A stretch of DNA of 64,000 nucleotides from Palleronia sediminis (GTDB taxonomy: Bacteria; Pseudomonadota; Alphaproteobacteria; Rhodobacterales; Rhodobacteraceae), in the NCBI RefSeq assembly GCF_004358695.1, contig NZ_SNAA01000017.1, forward strand, positions 18,560-82,559. The letters are read 5' to 3'. The notes beneath the pieces are model-generated. The model did not search any database, was not told the DNA's origin, and worked only from the letters and a program-made list of their open reading frames with translations. The position numbers and the translations under genes are program-made. Positions 24,315-34,906 of this stretch are shown piece after piece; position 1 is the first letter of the stretch, and every line of letters begins with the position of its first letter.

Positions 24315-24965
24315 ATGTCGGCAAAGGCGCCCACCCTGCTTGCCGCCCTGCTGGCCTTGGCCGCCTGCGCAGACGTGCCCGTGGGCGAAAGATGGGGCGC
24401 GCCGGTCGGGGCCTCTCTGGACGAGGGACGGTTCGGCGCGGCAACCGCGAACAACATGGCCGTGCAATCGGGACGGATCGGCCAGGTCGAGGGGCTGAAC
24501 GCCCGCTTTTCATCCGAGATCGACCCGATGGTGAATTTCGCCTTCGACAGCGACGTTCTGTCTGCCGAGGCCTATGCGACGGTCGCGCGGCAGGCATCGT
24601 GGATCCGCCAGTTCCCCGAGGTGACCTTCCGCGTGTTCGGCCATACCGATCTCGTCGGCAGCGACGCCTACAACAAGGCGTTGGGGCTGCGGCGGGCGAA
24701 ATCGGTCGTCGATGCGCTGATAGCCAACGGCGTGCGGCGCGACCGGCTGGCCGCGATGGTGTCATTCGGCGAATCGCGCCCGCTGATCGCGACGCAGGGC
24801 CGCGCCGAGGCGAACCGCCGCACCGTGACCGAGGTGTCGGGCTTTGTCGGGCGGCGCGGCACGCTGCTCAACGGCAAATATGCCGAGGTGATCTTTCGCG
24901 AATACGTGGAAAGCGCCGTTGCCCTGCCGCCGGCCGATGACGGCGGCCTGAACGTGGTCGAGTAG
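24315..24965 (+). CDS. OmpA-domain lipoprotein in the CpaD position of the Tad locus
   Basis: A 216-residue lipoprotein: signal sequence with lipobox Leu-Ala-Ala-Cys at residue 18, then a C-terminal OmpA peptidoglycan-binding domain (VNFAFDSDVLSAEA, FRVFGHTDLVGSDAYNKALGLRRA, NRRTVTEV). Caulobacter-type loci have CpaD between secretin and CpaE; here an OmpA lipoprotein occupies the slot and probably anchors or pilots the secretin and ties it to peptidoglycan. The frame is open upstream, but that part lies inside cpaC; the ATG at 24315 is five bases after the cpaC stop. Confidence 0.88.
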   Translation: MSAKAPTLLAALLALAACADVPVGERWGAPVGASLDEGRFGAATANNMAVQSGRIGQVEGLNARFSSEIDPMVNFAFDSDVLSAEAYATVARQASWIRQFPEVTFRVFGHTDLVGSDAYNKALGLRRAKSVVDALIANGVRRDRLAAMVSFGESRPLIATQGRAEANRRTVTEVSGFVGRRGTLLNGKYAEVIFREYVESAVALPPADDGGLNVVE

Positions 24966-25125
24966 CGCCCGCAAGCCGGCACCACCGTCCCCGTTTGTCG
25001 AACGATTATGCCCGTCCGGCCAAAATGTTGCCCACTTCATCGCCGATAAAGGCGCCAGACGGACCCTATCCGGCTTTCCGCCGGCCCGGTCCGACCCATG
25101 CTCGACCGAGCGAAGGATGACGCAT

Positions 25126-26379
25126 ATGGCTGGAAACCTCGCAGTGGCGCCCGACCCCGCACCGTTCCGGGCCTGCACCGTTTCGCGGGATGTCCAACAG
25201 TTCGACCTGCTGATCGACGACATGGAAACCGTGTTCGGCGAGGATTGGGGCGATCTGTCCTTTGCCGAGGCGCGCGCCTTTCTCGGCCAGCCCGACGCCG
25301 CCGACCTGCGCATCCTCGCCCTCGCCATCGACACGGCGGATACCTCCGAACTGCCTTTCATCGAGCTTCTGGTCGCCGAGGCGCATGACCGCGGGATCAA
25401 GGTTCTCGTCGTGGCCGAGGATATCAAGCCGGTGGACCTGCACCGGATCCTCAGGAAAGGCGCGTCCGAGTTCCTGCCCTATCCCCTGCCCGAGAACGCC
25501 CTGCGCGAGGCCGTGGCCCGGCTCGAGGCGCCCGAGCCGGCGGTCGCCCCGCCGGTCGAACAGGCCCGGCTCGCCGCCCCGGCTCGGATGGCGGGCGGCA
25601 ACCGCAACGGCGTGATCCTTCCGGTGCAGGGGCTTGCGGGCGGGGTCGGGGCCAGCACCTTCGCGGTGAACCTCGCCAACGAGCTGTCGCTTTTGTCCAA
25701 GGGCGACGATGGCAGCGTGTGCCTGCTCGATCTCGACCTGCAAACGGGGTCGAGCGCGACATATCTCGACCTCGTCCAGCGCGAGGCGGTGTTCGAGCTG
25801 TTGTCCGACACCGAGACGATGGACGACGAGAGTTTCCGCCAGGCGCTGGTCCCCCATGATGACCGCCTCTGGACGCTGACCGCGCCGGCCGAGATCCTGC
25901 CGCTCGACATCATCGGCCCCGAAGACGTGGACCGCCTCATCGACGCGGCCACTGCGCAGTTCGATTACGTCGTGATAGACATGCCCCGCACGGTGGTCCA
26001 CTGGACCGAAACGGTACTCAACCGCGCGCATGTGTTCTTTTCCCTGCTCGAGATCGACATGCGCTCGGCGCAGAACGCGCTGAGGCTGCTGCGCGCGCTA
26101 AAGGCCGAGGATCTGCCGGTCGAAAAGCTGCGCTTCATCCTCAACCGGGCGCCGAAATTCACCGACCTCGCCGGGAAATCGCGGGTCAAGCAGCTTGCCC
26201 AGAGCCTCGATATCTCGCTCGAGGTGCAGTTGCCGGACGGCGGCCGCCCGGTCTCCGAGGCCTGCGACCGGGGCGTGCCGCTGGCCGAGGCGGCGCGCAA
26301 GAACCCGCTGCGGCGCGAGATCGCCAAGCTCGCGGCCTCGGCCCACGAGCTGAACCGCGAAGCATCGAAGGTAGGCTGA
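25126..26379 (+). CDS. cpaE: Pilus assembly ATPase-like protein CpaE (TadZ)
   Basis: A 417-residue ParA/MinD-superfamily protein with an N-terminal atypical receiver-like domain (residues 20-140) and a C-terminal P-loop domain beginning at GLAGGVGASTFAVNLA. The signature lysine of the deviant Walker A is missing (Ala-Gly-Gly-Val-Gly-Ala-Ser-Thr), as is common in CpaE. CLLDLDLQTGSSATYLDL is the switch region. TadZ proteins place the Tad machine at the cell pole. The ATG at 25126 has AAGGA eight bases upstream; an ATG at 25117 overlaps that site and is rejected. Confidence 0.93.
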   Translation: MAGNLAVAPDPAPFRACTVSRDVQQFDLLIDDMETVFGEDWGDLSFAEARAFLGQPDAADLRILALAIDTADTSELPFIELLVAEAHDRGIKVLVVAEDIKPVDLHRILRKGASEFLPYPLPENALREAVARLEAPEPAVAPPVEQARLAAPARMAGGNRNGVILPVQGLAGGVGASTFAVNLANELSLLSKGDDGSVCLLDLDLQTGSSATYLDLVQREAVFELLSDTETMDDESFRQALVPHDDRLWTLTAPAEILPLDIIGPEDVDRLIDAATAQFDYVVIDMPRTVVHWTETVLNRAHVFFSLLEIDMRSAQNALRLLRALKAEDLPVEKLRFILNRAPKFTDLAGKSRVKQLAQSLDISLEVQLPDGGRPVSEACDRGVPLAEAARKNPLRREIAKLAASAHELNREASKVG

Positions 26380-26380
26380 C

Positions 26381-27829
<1,449 letters not shown>

Positions 27830-27835
27830 CCGGAC

Positions 27836-28804
27836 ATGAGCATCAGTTTCGATCTTGTCGTCTACGGCGCGATCTTCTTCGCGGTGCTGCTATTGGTCGA
27901 GGGCGTCTATCTGACGGTGTTCGGCAAGTCGATCAGCCTCAACAGCCGCGTCAATCGCCGTCTCGAGATGCTCGAAAAGGGCAAGAACCGCGAAGAGGTT
28001 CTCGACCAGCTCCGCAAGGAGATGACGCAGCATATCCGCAGCCAGCGCATCCCGATCTACGCGATCCTCGCCGAAAAGGCGCAGCGCGCGAATATCGCCT
28101 TCACCCCCTCGCAGCTCATCATGATGATGGCGGCGCTGGCCGTGTTCTCCTATGTCGCGCTGACGCTGGGCACGACGGCCTCGGGCACCATCCGCTTTGG
28201 CGTCAGCATCCTGATGGGCGTCGGCGGCATCTATGTCTGGATCAACAACCGGGCCAAGAAACGCATGGCCCTGATCGAGGAACAGTTGCCCGACGCGGTC
28301 GAGCTGATGGTGCGCAGCCTGCGGGTCGGCCATCCGTTTTCCTCGGCGCTGAACGCCGTCGCGAAAGAGGTGCCCGACCCGCTCGGCTCGGAGATGGGCG
28401 TGATCGCGGACGAGGCCGCCTATGGCCGCGACGTGGGCGAGGCGCTGAAATCCATGGCCGAGCGGCTCGACATGCAGGATCTGCGCTTTCTCGCCGTGGC
28501 GGTCACGATCCAGCAGCAATCGGGCGGCAACCTGGCCGAGGTGCTTGCCGGCCTCGCCGGGGTGATCCGGTCGCGGTTCAAGCTGTTCCGCCGGGTCAAG
28601 GCCATCACCGCCGAGGCCAAGTGGTCGGGCATGTTCCTGTCGGCCTTCCCGCTCGGGGCGCTGGTCATGGTGAACCTGTTGCAGCCGAACTATTACGACG
28701 CGGTCAAGGAAACCCAGTATTTCATCCCCGCCTGCCTCGTCGTGGCGGGGTTCCTGATCGCGAACATCTTCGTCATGCGTTCGCTCGTCGATATCAAGGT
28801 ATGA
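27836..28804 (+). CDS. tadB: Tad inner-membrane platform protein TadB
   Basis: A 322-residue polytopic protein of the type II secretion F superfamily with one N-terminal helix, a pair in the middle (residues 90-135) and two at the C-terminus. The GspF-type loop reads EEQLPDAVELMVRSLRVGHPFSSAL and is repeated in weaker form at QQQSGGNLAEVLAGLAGVIRSR. It forms the inner-membrane platform with TadC. Six bases separate it from cpaF. Confidence 0.94.
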   Translation: MSISFDLVVYGAIFFAVLLLVEGVYLTVFGKSISLNSRVNRRLEMLEKGKNREEVLDQLRKEMTQHIRSQRIPIYAILAEKAQRANIAFTPSQLIMMMAALAVFSYVALTLGTTASGTIRFGVSILMGVGGIYVWINNRAKKRMALIEEQLPDAVELMVRSLRVGHPFSSALNAVAKEVPDPLGSEMGVIADEAAYGRDVGEALKSMAERLDMQDLRFLAVAVTIQQQSGGNLAEVLAGLAGVIRSRFKLFRRVKAITAEAKWSGMFLSAFPLGALVMVNLLQPNYYDAVKETQYFIPACLVVAGFLIANIFVMRSLVDIKV

Positions 28805-28814
28805 GGCCCGCCCG

Positions 28815-29795
28815 ATGGATGCTCTGATGAACATGCTGACCGGAACGCTCGGGCCCGCGGGGCCGCTGATCGCGGTCGGCGGGCTGGGCCTCGTACTGGT
28901 GCTGGCCACCCTGCCCTTTCTGCTCGGCAAGGGCCCCGACCCGATGCAGAAGCTCAAGGAGCGGACCCGCGACGAACGCCGCCGTCAGGACGGGGACGTG
29001 CAATCGCTCCGCCTTGGCGGGCGCAACAAGGACAAGCTCGAGAAATTCTCGACCTTTCTCGAACCCCAGAACGCCGAGGAATTCTCGGCCGTCAAGCTGC
29101 GGCTGTTGCAGGCGGGCTATCGCAGCCCGAACGCGATCCGCATGTTCCATTTCGCGCAGTTCGCCCTCGGGATCGGGGCGCTGGTCATCGGCCTGTTCCT
29201 GGCCCTGTCGCGCGCCCAGAACGGCGAGGTGACGACGCAGTCGATGATCCTCTGGACGCTGATTCCGGGCGCCGTGGGCTACATGCTGCCGCGCTATTGG
29301 GTGACGAAACGGTTGCAGAAACGGCGCGAGGAAATCACCAACGGCTTTCCCGACAGTCTCGACATGATGCTGGTCTGCGTCGAGGCCGGGCAATCCATGG
29401 ACCATTCCATCGCGCGGGTCGCGACCGAGATCAGGTCGGGCTATCCGGCGCTGGCCGACGAATACCAGATCGTCGCCTACGAGGTGAAAGCGGGCAAGGA
29501 CAAGCCCACCGTGCTCAAGGACATGGCCGAACGGGCTGGCGTGCCCGATGTCGCCAACTTCGTCACCGTGCTGATACAGTCCGCGGCCTTCGGCACCTCG
29601 ATCGCCGAGGCGCTGCGCGTCTATGCCTCGGAGATGCGCGACAAGCGGGTGATGCGGGCGGAGGAAAAGGCCAACACCCTGCCCACCAAGATGACGCTGG
29701 CGACGATGATGTTCTGCGTCCCGCCGCTGCTCATCATCCTGCTCGGCCCCTCGATCCACAGCATCATCGAAACCTTCGGACAGATCGGAATGTGA
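28815..29795 (+). CDS. tadC: Tad inner-membrane platform protein TadC
   Basis: A 326-residue F-family membrane protein, the partner of TadB. Characteristic segments include FPDSLDMMLVCVEAGQSMDHSIARVATE and IQSAAFGTSIAEALRVYASEMRDKR, followed by the last helix with FCVPPLLIILLGPSI. Three to four helices. Its stop overlaps the following GTG start (GTGA, 29792-29795). Confidence 0.94.
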   Translation: MDALMNMLTGTLGPAGPLIAVGGLGLVLVLATLPFLLGKGPDPMQKLKERTRDERRRQDGDVQSLRLGGRNKDKLEKFSTFLEPQNAEEFSAVKLRLLQAGYRSPNAIRMFHFAQFALGIGALVIGLFLALSRAQNGEVTTQSMILWTLIPGAVGYMLPRYWVTKRLQKRREEITNGFPDSLDMMLVCVEAGQSMDHSIARVATEIRSGYPALADEYQIVAYEVKAGKDKPTVLKDMAERAGVPDVANFVTVLIQSAAFGTSIAEALRVYASEMRDKRVMRAEEKANTLPTKMTLATMMFCVPPLLIILLGPSIHSIIETFGQIGM

Positions 29796-30367
29796 CCGGG
29801 TTGCGCGCGATCACGCTTGCCGCGCTCGCCGCGCTGGCCCTTACGGGCTGCGCGGACACGCCCGACGCGCCCGCCGATCCCTTTGCGCCCGCGGGGGTGG
29901 ACCGGGACGAAGAGGCCGTCGACGGCCTGACCGTGGGCCACAGGCTCATGCGCGCGGGCGAGTTCGAGCTTGCGCGCAAGGCCTATTTGCGCGCTGCGCT
30001 CGAACGCGGGTTCGATGTCGATATCCTCTCGGCGCTCGGATCGGCCGATCTGCGGCTGGGCCGGCTCGGCCAGGCCGAGGAGCGGTTGCGCGACGCCATG
30101 GATCGCGACCCGACATTCGTGCCGGCGCTGAACAATCTGGGCGTCGTCCTGATGGAGACCGGCCGCACCGCCGAGGCGGCCGAGGTCTTTCGCGCGGCCT
30201 TTGCCAATGACAGTGGCCAAAGTGACGCCATACGGGCGAATCTTGCCCGCGCGCTCGCAAAACGCGACGATCCGGCATATGCTGACCCCGAAAAAGAGAG
30301 CTTCGCGCTGGTGCGGCGGGGTCGGGGCGATTTCCTGATCCTCGGCGCAGCGGAAGACGGGGCCTGA
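29792..30367 (+). CDS. TadD-like TPR lipoprotein 1
   Basis: A 191-residue lipoprotein with lipobox ALTGC (Cys20) and about three TPR units from residue 45 on (AGEFELARKAYLRAALERG, LGRLGQAEERLRDAMDRDP, TGRTAEAAEVFRAAFAND). TadD proteins act in pilus secretion, probably by holding the outer-membrane part together like PilF. It begins with GTG coupled to tadC. A second TPR lipoprotein follows 24 bases later, so the locus has two such subunits. Confidence 0.88.
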   Translation: MTGLRAITLAALAALALTGCADTPDAPADPFAPAGVDRDEEAVDGLTVGHRLMRAGEFELARKAYLRAALERGFDVDILSALGSADLRLGRLGQAEERLRDAMDRDPTFVPALNNLGVVLMETGRTAEAAEVFRAAFANDSGQSDAIRANLARALAKRDDPAYADPEKESFALVRRGRGDFLILGAAEDGA

Positions 30368-30391
30368 GCGGGCAGGCTGGGAACGCGGGCG

Positions 30392-31249
30392 ATGCGCCAT
30401 AAACCATTCGTGACACTTGTGATTTGCGCGCTTGCCGTTTCGGCATGCGGCGACCGGTCGGACGAGGCCGAGGTTCAGCGCGCGCTCAAGGATATCAACG
30501 TCATCGACGAGGCGAATCTCAACGAGGTCATGATGTCCGCGGCGGACCCGGCCGAGGCGGTCGCCTATTTCCGCCGCACCGCGACGCAAAACCCCGACCG
30601 CCCCGAACTCAAGCGCGGGCTGGCGCGGTCGCTGGTGCGCGCCAAGCAACCCGCCGAGGCGGCCGGCATCTGGGCACAGGTGGCGGACGGGCCGGGCGGC
30701 ACCCCCGAGGACCGGGTGGAACTGGCCGGCGCCCTGATCCGGGCGGGCGACTGGACCGGTGCCAAGGCGCAGCTCGATCGTATCCCGCCCACCGTCGAGA
30801 CCTACGAACGCTACAAGCTCGAGGCCATGGTCGCCGACAGCAAGGGCGACTGGACCCGCGCCGACAGTTTCTACGAGACGGCCGCGGGGCTGACGCTGAA
30901 ACCCGCGGGCATCCTGAACAACTGGGGCTATTCAAAGCTCAGCCGTGGCGATTACGCGGCAGCCGAACGGCTTTTCGCCCGCGCGCTGAGCCATGATGGC
31001 AGCCTTTTCACGGCCAAGAACAACCTCGTTCTCGCGCGCGGATCGCAGGGCAATTACGACCTGCCCGTCGTCAAGATGACCCAGATCGAAAAGGCCCAGC
31101 TTTTGCACACGCTGGCGCTGGCCGCGATCAAACGCGGCGATGTCGCGACCGGCCGCTCGCTGCTCGAAGAAGCCGTCGAGACCCATCCCCAGCATTTCGA
31201 GCCGGCGGCCCGCGCGCTGGCCGCGCTCGACGCCAACGTCACCAACTGA
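30392..31249 (+). CDS. TadD-like TPR lipoprotein 2
   Basis: A 285-residue lipoprotein (MRHKPFVTLVICALAVSAC, lipobox Val-Ser-Ala-Cys) with four or five TPR repeats: PDRPELKRGLARSLV, RVELAGALIRAGDWTGAKAQL, ILNNWGYSKLSRGDYAAAERLFARAL, and a last unit around LHTLALAAIKRGD. The central unit is the most canonical and matches the Flp pilus assembly TadD family. It is followed by the prepilin peptidase gene after four bases. It likely works at the periplasmic side of the outer membrane with CpaC. Confidence 0.9.
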   Translation: MRHKPFVTLVICALAVSACGDRSDEAEVQRALKDINVIDEANLNEVMMSAADPAEAVAYFRRTATQNPDRPELKRGLARSLVRAKQPAEAAGIWAQVADGPGGTPEDRVELAGALIRAGDWTGAKAQLDRIPPTVETYERYKLEAMVADSKGDWTRADSFYETAAGLTLKPAGILNNWGYSKLSRGDYAAAERLFARALSHDGSLFTAKNNLVLARGSQGNYDLPVVKMTQIEKAQLLHTLALAAIKRGDVATGRSLLEEAVETHPQHFEPAARALAALDANVTN

Positions 31250-31253
31250 CGCC

Positions 31254-31775
31254 GTGGAGTGGTCGCTGACGCATTTCGCGGCGGGCCTGGTGTTCCCGGA
31301 CCGCGCGGCGCTGTGGCTCTTGCCGCTGGTCGCGCCCGTCTGTCTCTGGGTGGCCTGGACCGACCTCACCGAGATGAAGATCCGCAACCTCGCGGTGGCG
31401 ATCCTGTTGGCGATCTACGCGCTGGTGGGGCCGCTGGTACTGCCGTTCGAGTTCTGGGCCTGGGGCTGGCTGAACTTCGCGGTGATCCTGTTATTCGGGT
31501 TCTTCGCCAACATGATCGGCGGGCTGGGTGCGGGCGACGCCAAGTTCATGGCCGCCGCCGCCCCCTTCATCGCGGTACGTGACACGATGCCGGTCCTCAT
31601 GATCCTCAGCGTCATGCTGCTGGCGAGCTTTGCCCTTCATCGCGCGGCGCGCGGGCTGGGGGTCGGGCGCCGCGTGGGCTCAGGCTGGGTCAGTTGGACC
31701 TCGCCGCGTTTCCCGATGGGCCTGGCCCTCGGTCCCACGCTGATCGTCTATCTCTGGCTCTGCGCCTTGGGCTGA
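31254..31775 (+). CDS. cpaA: Prepilin peptidase CpaA (A24 family)
   Basis: A 173-residue polytopic aspartic protease of the TadV/CpaA type, which cleaves and matures Flp pilins. The two catalytic aspartates are visible: WTDLTEMKIRN near the N-terminus and GLGAGDAKFMAA in the middle. The start is GTG at 31254 (VEWSLTHFAAG), four bases after the TPR gene; the ribosome-binding site is weak and there is no ATG before the first catalytic motif. Its last 96 bases overlap the convergent gene on the minus strand. Confidence 0.9.
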   Translation: MEWSLTHFAAGLVFPDRAALWLLPLVAPVCLWVAWTDLTEMKIRNLAVAILLAIYALVGPLVLPFEFWAWGWLNFAVILLFGFFANMIGGLGAGDAKFMAAAAPFIAVRDTMPVLMILSVMLLASFALHRAARGLGVGRRVGSGWVSWTSPRFPMGLALGPTLIVYLWLCALG

Positions 31776-33377
31776 GCCGTCGAGCCGCAGCAGGATATAG
31801 AGATCGTTGCGGGCCACCTCGACGGGGTGCAGGTCGCCGCGGGCGTTCAGCGCGGCAAGCGTCTCGGACCGGACGAACAGGCTCGAGGGGCAAAGCGGCA
31901 CGAAGACATGGGTGGCGTTCTCGATCCCCGGCAGCCCGTCGTAATGCCAGGGCGTGCCACCCTCGAGCGGCGCGATGCGGTCGGAATAGATCCAGAGCGG
32001 GTTGAGCAGGTCGGCCGAGAATATCCGCAGATCGCCCTCGGGCACCGCCCGTTCGATGTCGCGCACGATGGCGGGAAACCAGCCGACGAGCGCGTTGGAC
32101 AGCTTGCAGGTGGGCAGGGTCTCGCCCCCGAGGATCGCAGGCTTGCCCTCGCGGCTGTCGGCCTCGGCCATGCGGGCGAACACCTCGGGGAAATCGCGCT
32201 CGCCCGCCCGCGACATGTCGAGCTGTTCCATCCGGTCGGCGAGTATGACGAAATCGTCATGGCGCGTACCGGCGAAAACGGCACGGAAATCGCCCGGCTT
32301 TTCGGCGTGATGGCGCAGCGGGCTCACCGCGTAGTTCGAGAATATCGGCACCCCGAGCGCCAGCATGGCGACGGCGATATAGCCCGGCGCGGCGCGGCGC
32401 CCGGCAGTGTCGAGTGCCGCCCACAGGACGAGCCCCCACAGCACGAACCAGACCGGATCGTGCCCGAAATTCTGCCAGGTGACATAGACGAACCCCGGCA
32501 GCGCGAACAGCAGTCCCAGCCCAAGCTCGCGCTGGCCGCCACGGCGCAGCAGGATCACCGACAGCAGCGCCAGCGCATGGCCCGCGATGAGCCCCGGCGC
32601 CACCAGAAGCTCGCCCAGCGGCAGACCGGGATACGAGCGTCCGGGCGAATTGGCGACGGCGAGGAGGTCGGTGACATACCCCTCCCAGAAACCGAGGCCC
32701 AGCCACGCGGTCGCCGCACCGAGCGTCGCGATCCCCACGGCCACAGCAGCGCCCAGGCGCCGCCAATCGCCGCGTGCCGCCAGGACCACGATAATCGCCG
32801 GGGCCAGCGCCAGTACGTAAGTCACCTTGATGAGCACGAGCCCCGCCATCGGCAGTCCGATGGCCAGCGCGTCCAGGATCGGCGCCTCGCGCCGCGCGGG
32901 CAGCACGCCCACCGCGACCGCGACGAAGGCCAGCGCCCAGGCCCATCGGTTGTAGTGCATCGACATCGACAGCCCCGCGACATCGCCCCCTTGCACCAGC
33001 GCGAGCGGCAAGAGACAGGTCGCGGCGAGAAAGGCGAAACCGGTCCAGCCGGCGAACCGGCTTGCCGCCGCCCATAGGGCGAGGGGCAGGATCGCCAGAG
33101 CCATCGCGACCTGTCCGCCCACCATGGCGAGGCCGATCCCCTGCCCCGCCGCGACCAGCCCCGAGATCGGCCAGAAGGCCAGCGGCCCGATGGGGGTCAT
33201 GAAATCGCGATGCGGCATCTGCCCGTCGGCCATGCGCAGGACGATATCGGCGAGGTGAAGCATGTCGCCGTCATAGAGCGAGCCGTAGAACCCACCCTTC
33301 ATCAAGGACAAGCCGCCCAGAACCGCGATCATCGCGAGGCCGAAGACCGGCAGGGCGATCCGGTGAAACCTGCTCAT
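31680..33377 (-). CDS. Polytopic membrane protein, GT-C glycosyltransferase-like
   Basis: A 565-residue protein with about ten to eleven hydrophobic helices in the first 350 residues and a 210-residue soluble C-terminal part. After helix 1 it reads SLYDGDMLHLADIVLRM and HRDFMTPIGPLAF, the acidic first-loop pattern of GT-C transferases that use polyprenyl-phosphate sugars. The soluble part has Cys-containing ETLPTCKLSN and VFVPLCPSS, with no assigned fold. The 3' 96 bases are antisense to the cpaA end; the C-terminal 30 residues (charged, Glu/Arg/Thr) may simply be read-through. Function is a guess; it might use the pentose lipid predicted from the 15.6-20.1 kb cluster. Confidence 0.55.
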   Translation of the reverse strand: MSRFHRIALPVFGLAMIAVLGGLSLMKGGFYGSLYDGDMLHLADIVLRMADGQMPHRDFMTPIGPLAFWPISGLVAAGQGIGLAMVGGQVAMALAILPLALWAAASRFAGWTGFAFLAATCLLPLALVQGGDVAGLSMSMHYNRWAWALAFVAVAVGVLPARREAPILDALAIGLPMAGLVLIKVTYVLALAPAIIVVLAARGDWRRLGAAVAVGIATLGAATAWLGLGFWEGYVTDLLAVANSPGRSYPGLPLGELLVAPGLIAGHALALLSVILLRRGGQRELGLGLLFALPGFVYVTWQNFGHDPVWFVLWGLVLWAALDTAGRRAAPGYIAVAMLALGVPIFSNYAVSPLRHHAEKPGDFRAVFAGTRHDDFVILADRMEQLDMSRAGERDFPEVFARMAEADSREGKPAILGGETLPTCKLSNALVGWFPAIVRDIERAVPEGDLRIFSADLLNPLWIYSDRIAPLEGGTPWHYDGLPGIENATHVFVPLCPSSLFVRSETLAALNARGDLHPVEVARNDLYILLRLDGSAQGAEPEIDDQRGTEGQAHRETRRGPTDPA

Positions 33378-33508
33378 GTGTCCTGCCTCATTCCGCTATT
33401 TCGCCACAATACGGGCGCATCCGCCGGTCACAAACGATCCTGACCCGACCGCATGGCCAAAATTGGAAAGCGCGGCGGCGATACCATGACCCGGAGGCCC
33501 GTAATCCC

Positions 33509-34816
33509 GTGAACATCCCGACCGATCCCGGCTTTGCCCCCGCTGCGCCCAGGACGACCGAGGCGCTTGGCCTGTCCCCGGTTCTCGTGACCGATATCCT
33601 GCTCAAGACTATGTTCCGCACCGGCGCAGAAACCGCGCCCGAGATCGCGCGGCGCATCTGCCTGACGCGCGCCCTGACCCAGACGCTGATCGACGCGGCC
33701 CGCACCGCGGCCCTGCTCGAGGCGACCGGGACGCTTCATGCCGGGGGCAGCGGCGAGATGGGGTTCCGGCTGTCGGATGCGGGGCGCAAGCGGGCGCAGG
33801 ATGCGCTGGCCCAGTCCGAGTATTTCGGCCCCATGCCGGTGCCGATGGCCGTCTATGCCGAGCAGGTCAAACGCCAGTCGCTGCGCAACATGGCCCTGAC
33901 GCGGCCGCAGCTCACCCGCGCGATGGGCCATCTGATCCTGCCGCCGTCGCTGATCGACCAGCTCGGGCCCGCGGTCGGATCGGGCAAGTCGATCCTGATG
34001 TACGGCCCGCCCGGCAACGGCAAATCGTCGATCTCGAACGGGATCCGCGATGCGCTGGGCGACCGGATCTACGTGCCCCACGCCATCGAATATGGCGGCC
34101 AGATCATCAGCGTCTATGACCCTATCGTGCACAGCGCAGCCGAAGAGACCGCCGACGACCCCACGTCGCTGCGCTGCACGCCGCGCCACGATGCGCGCTA
34201 CATCCGCTGCGACCGCCCCACCGTGGTGACGGGGGGCGAGCTCAAGCTCGACATGCTCGACCTCGTGTTCAACCCGGTGTCGCGCACCTACCAGGCGCCG
34301 CTTCAGCTCAAATCGACGGGGGGCGTATTCATCGTCGACGACCTCGGGCGGCAGGCCGATCCCCCGCAGGCGCTCATCAATCGGTGGATCGTCCCGCTGG
34401 AGGAGGGAAAGGACATTCTTGCCCTTCAATCGGGCGAAAAATTTGAGGTTCCGTTCGATACGCTCGTGATTTTCTCTACGAATTTCCACCCCGAAAAGAT
34501 CTTCGACAAGGCGGCGCTGAGGCGGATCGCCTACAAGGTCAGGATCGACGGCCCCTCGCGCGAGGATTTCCTTAAGATCTTTGCCCTCGTGGCCAAGAGA
34601 AAGGGGATGCCGCTGAACGAGGCCGCGCTGGTTCACCTGCTCAAGGTGAAATACCCGACCATCGGCAACGTCTACGCGAATTATCAGCCCGTGTTCCTGA
34701 TCGACCAGATGCTTTCGATTTGCGCGTTCGAGGGGATTGCGCCGCAGATGTCGCCCGAACTGATCGACCGCGCCTGGGCCAACCTGTTCGTCGAGGAGTG
34801 CGAGGTCGAACACTAG
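33509..34816 (+). CDS. Uncharacterised AAA+ ATPase
   Basis: A 435-residue protein with an N-terminal winged-helix-like region (residues 20-105), and an AAA+ core: Walker A GPPGNGKSS, Walker B VFIVDDLGRQ, sensor 1 VIFSTNFHPE and sensor 2 region KAALRRIAYKV. A paired-Cys segment (LRCTPRHDARYIRCDRP) interrupts the core. The start is GTG with GGAGG 11 bases upstream. It has no partner gene but lies between the Tad locus and the Fe-S cluster genes; proteins of this kind appear near pilus loci in related genomes as far as I recall. Function unknown. Confidence 0.75.
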   Translation: MNIPTDPGFAPAAPRTTEALGLSPVLVTDILLKTMFRTGAETAPEIARRICLTRALTQTLIDAARTAALLEATGTLHAGGSGEMGFRLSDAGRKRAQDALAQSEYFGPMPVPMAVYAEQVKRQSLRNMALTRPQLTRAMGHLILPPSLIDQLGPAVGSGKSILMYGPPGNGKSSISNGIRDALGDRIYVPHAIEYGGQIISVYDPIVHSAAEETADDPTSLRCTPRHDARYIRCDRPTVVTGGELKLDMLDLVFNPVSRTYQAPLQLKSTGGVFIVDDLGRQADPPQALINRWIVPLEEGKDILALQSGEKFEVPFDTLVIFSTNFHPEKIFDKAALRRIAYKVRIDGPSREDFLKIFALVAKRKGMPLNEAALVHLLKVKYPTIGNVYANYQPVFLIDQMLSICAFEGIAPQMSPELIDRAWANLFVEECEVEH

Positions 34817-34871
34817 CCCCGCGCGCGCCATCGGGTCGCACCCCGCCGCCCTCGCCAAGGGTGGCGGGCGA

Positions 34872-34900
34872 TTGCCAAACTGGTTTCGTTTCGCTATCAG
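34872..34900 (+). promoter_or_regulatory. Promoter of the MarR-Mrp-Nfu-norEF unit, probably giving a leaderless transcript
   Basis: TTGCCA (34872-34877, five of six to TTGACA), 17-base spacer, TATCAG (34895-34900). The expected start point is the A of the MarR start codon (34907) or within one base, and no ribosome-binding site exists between. Within the spacer the dyad AAAC-TG-GTTT (34877-34886 region) could be an operator. Confidence 0.6.
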
Positions 34901-34906
34901 TTCGGC

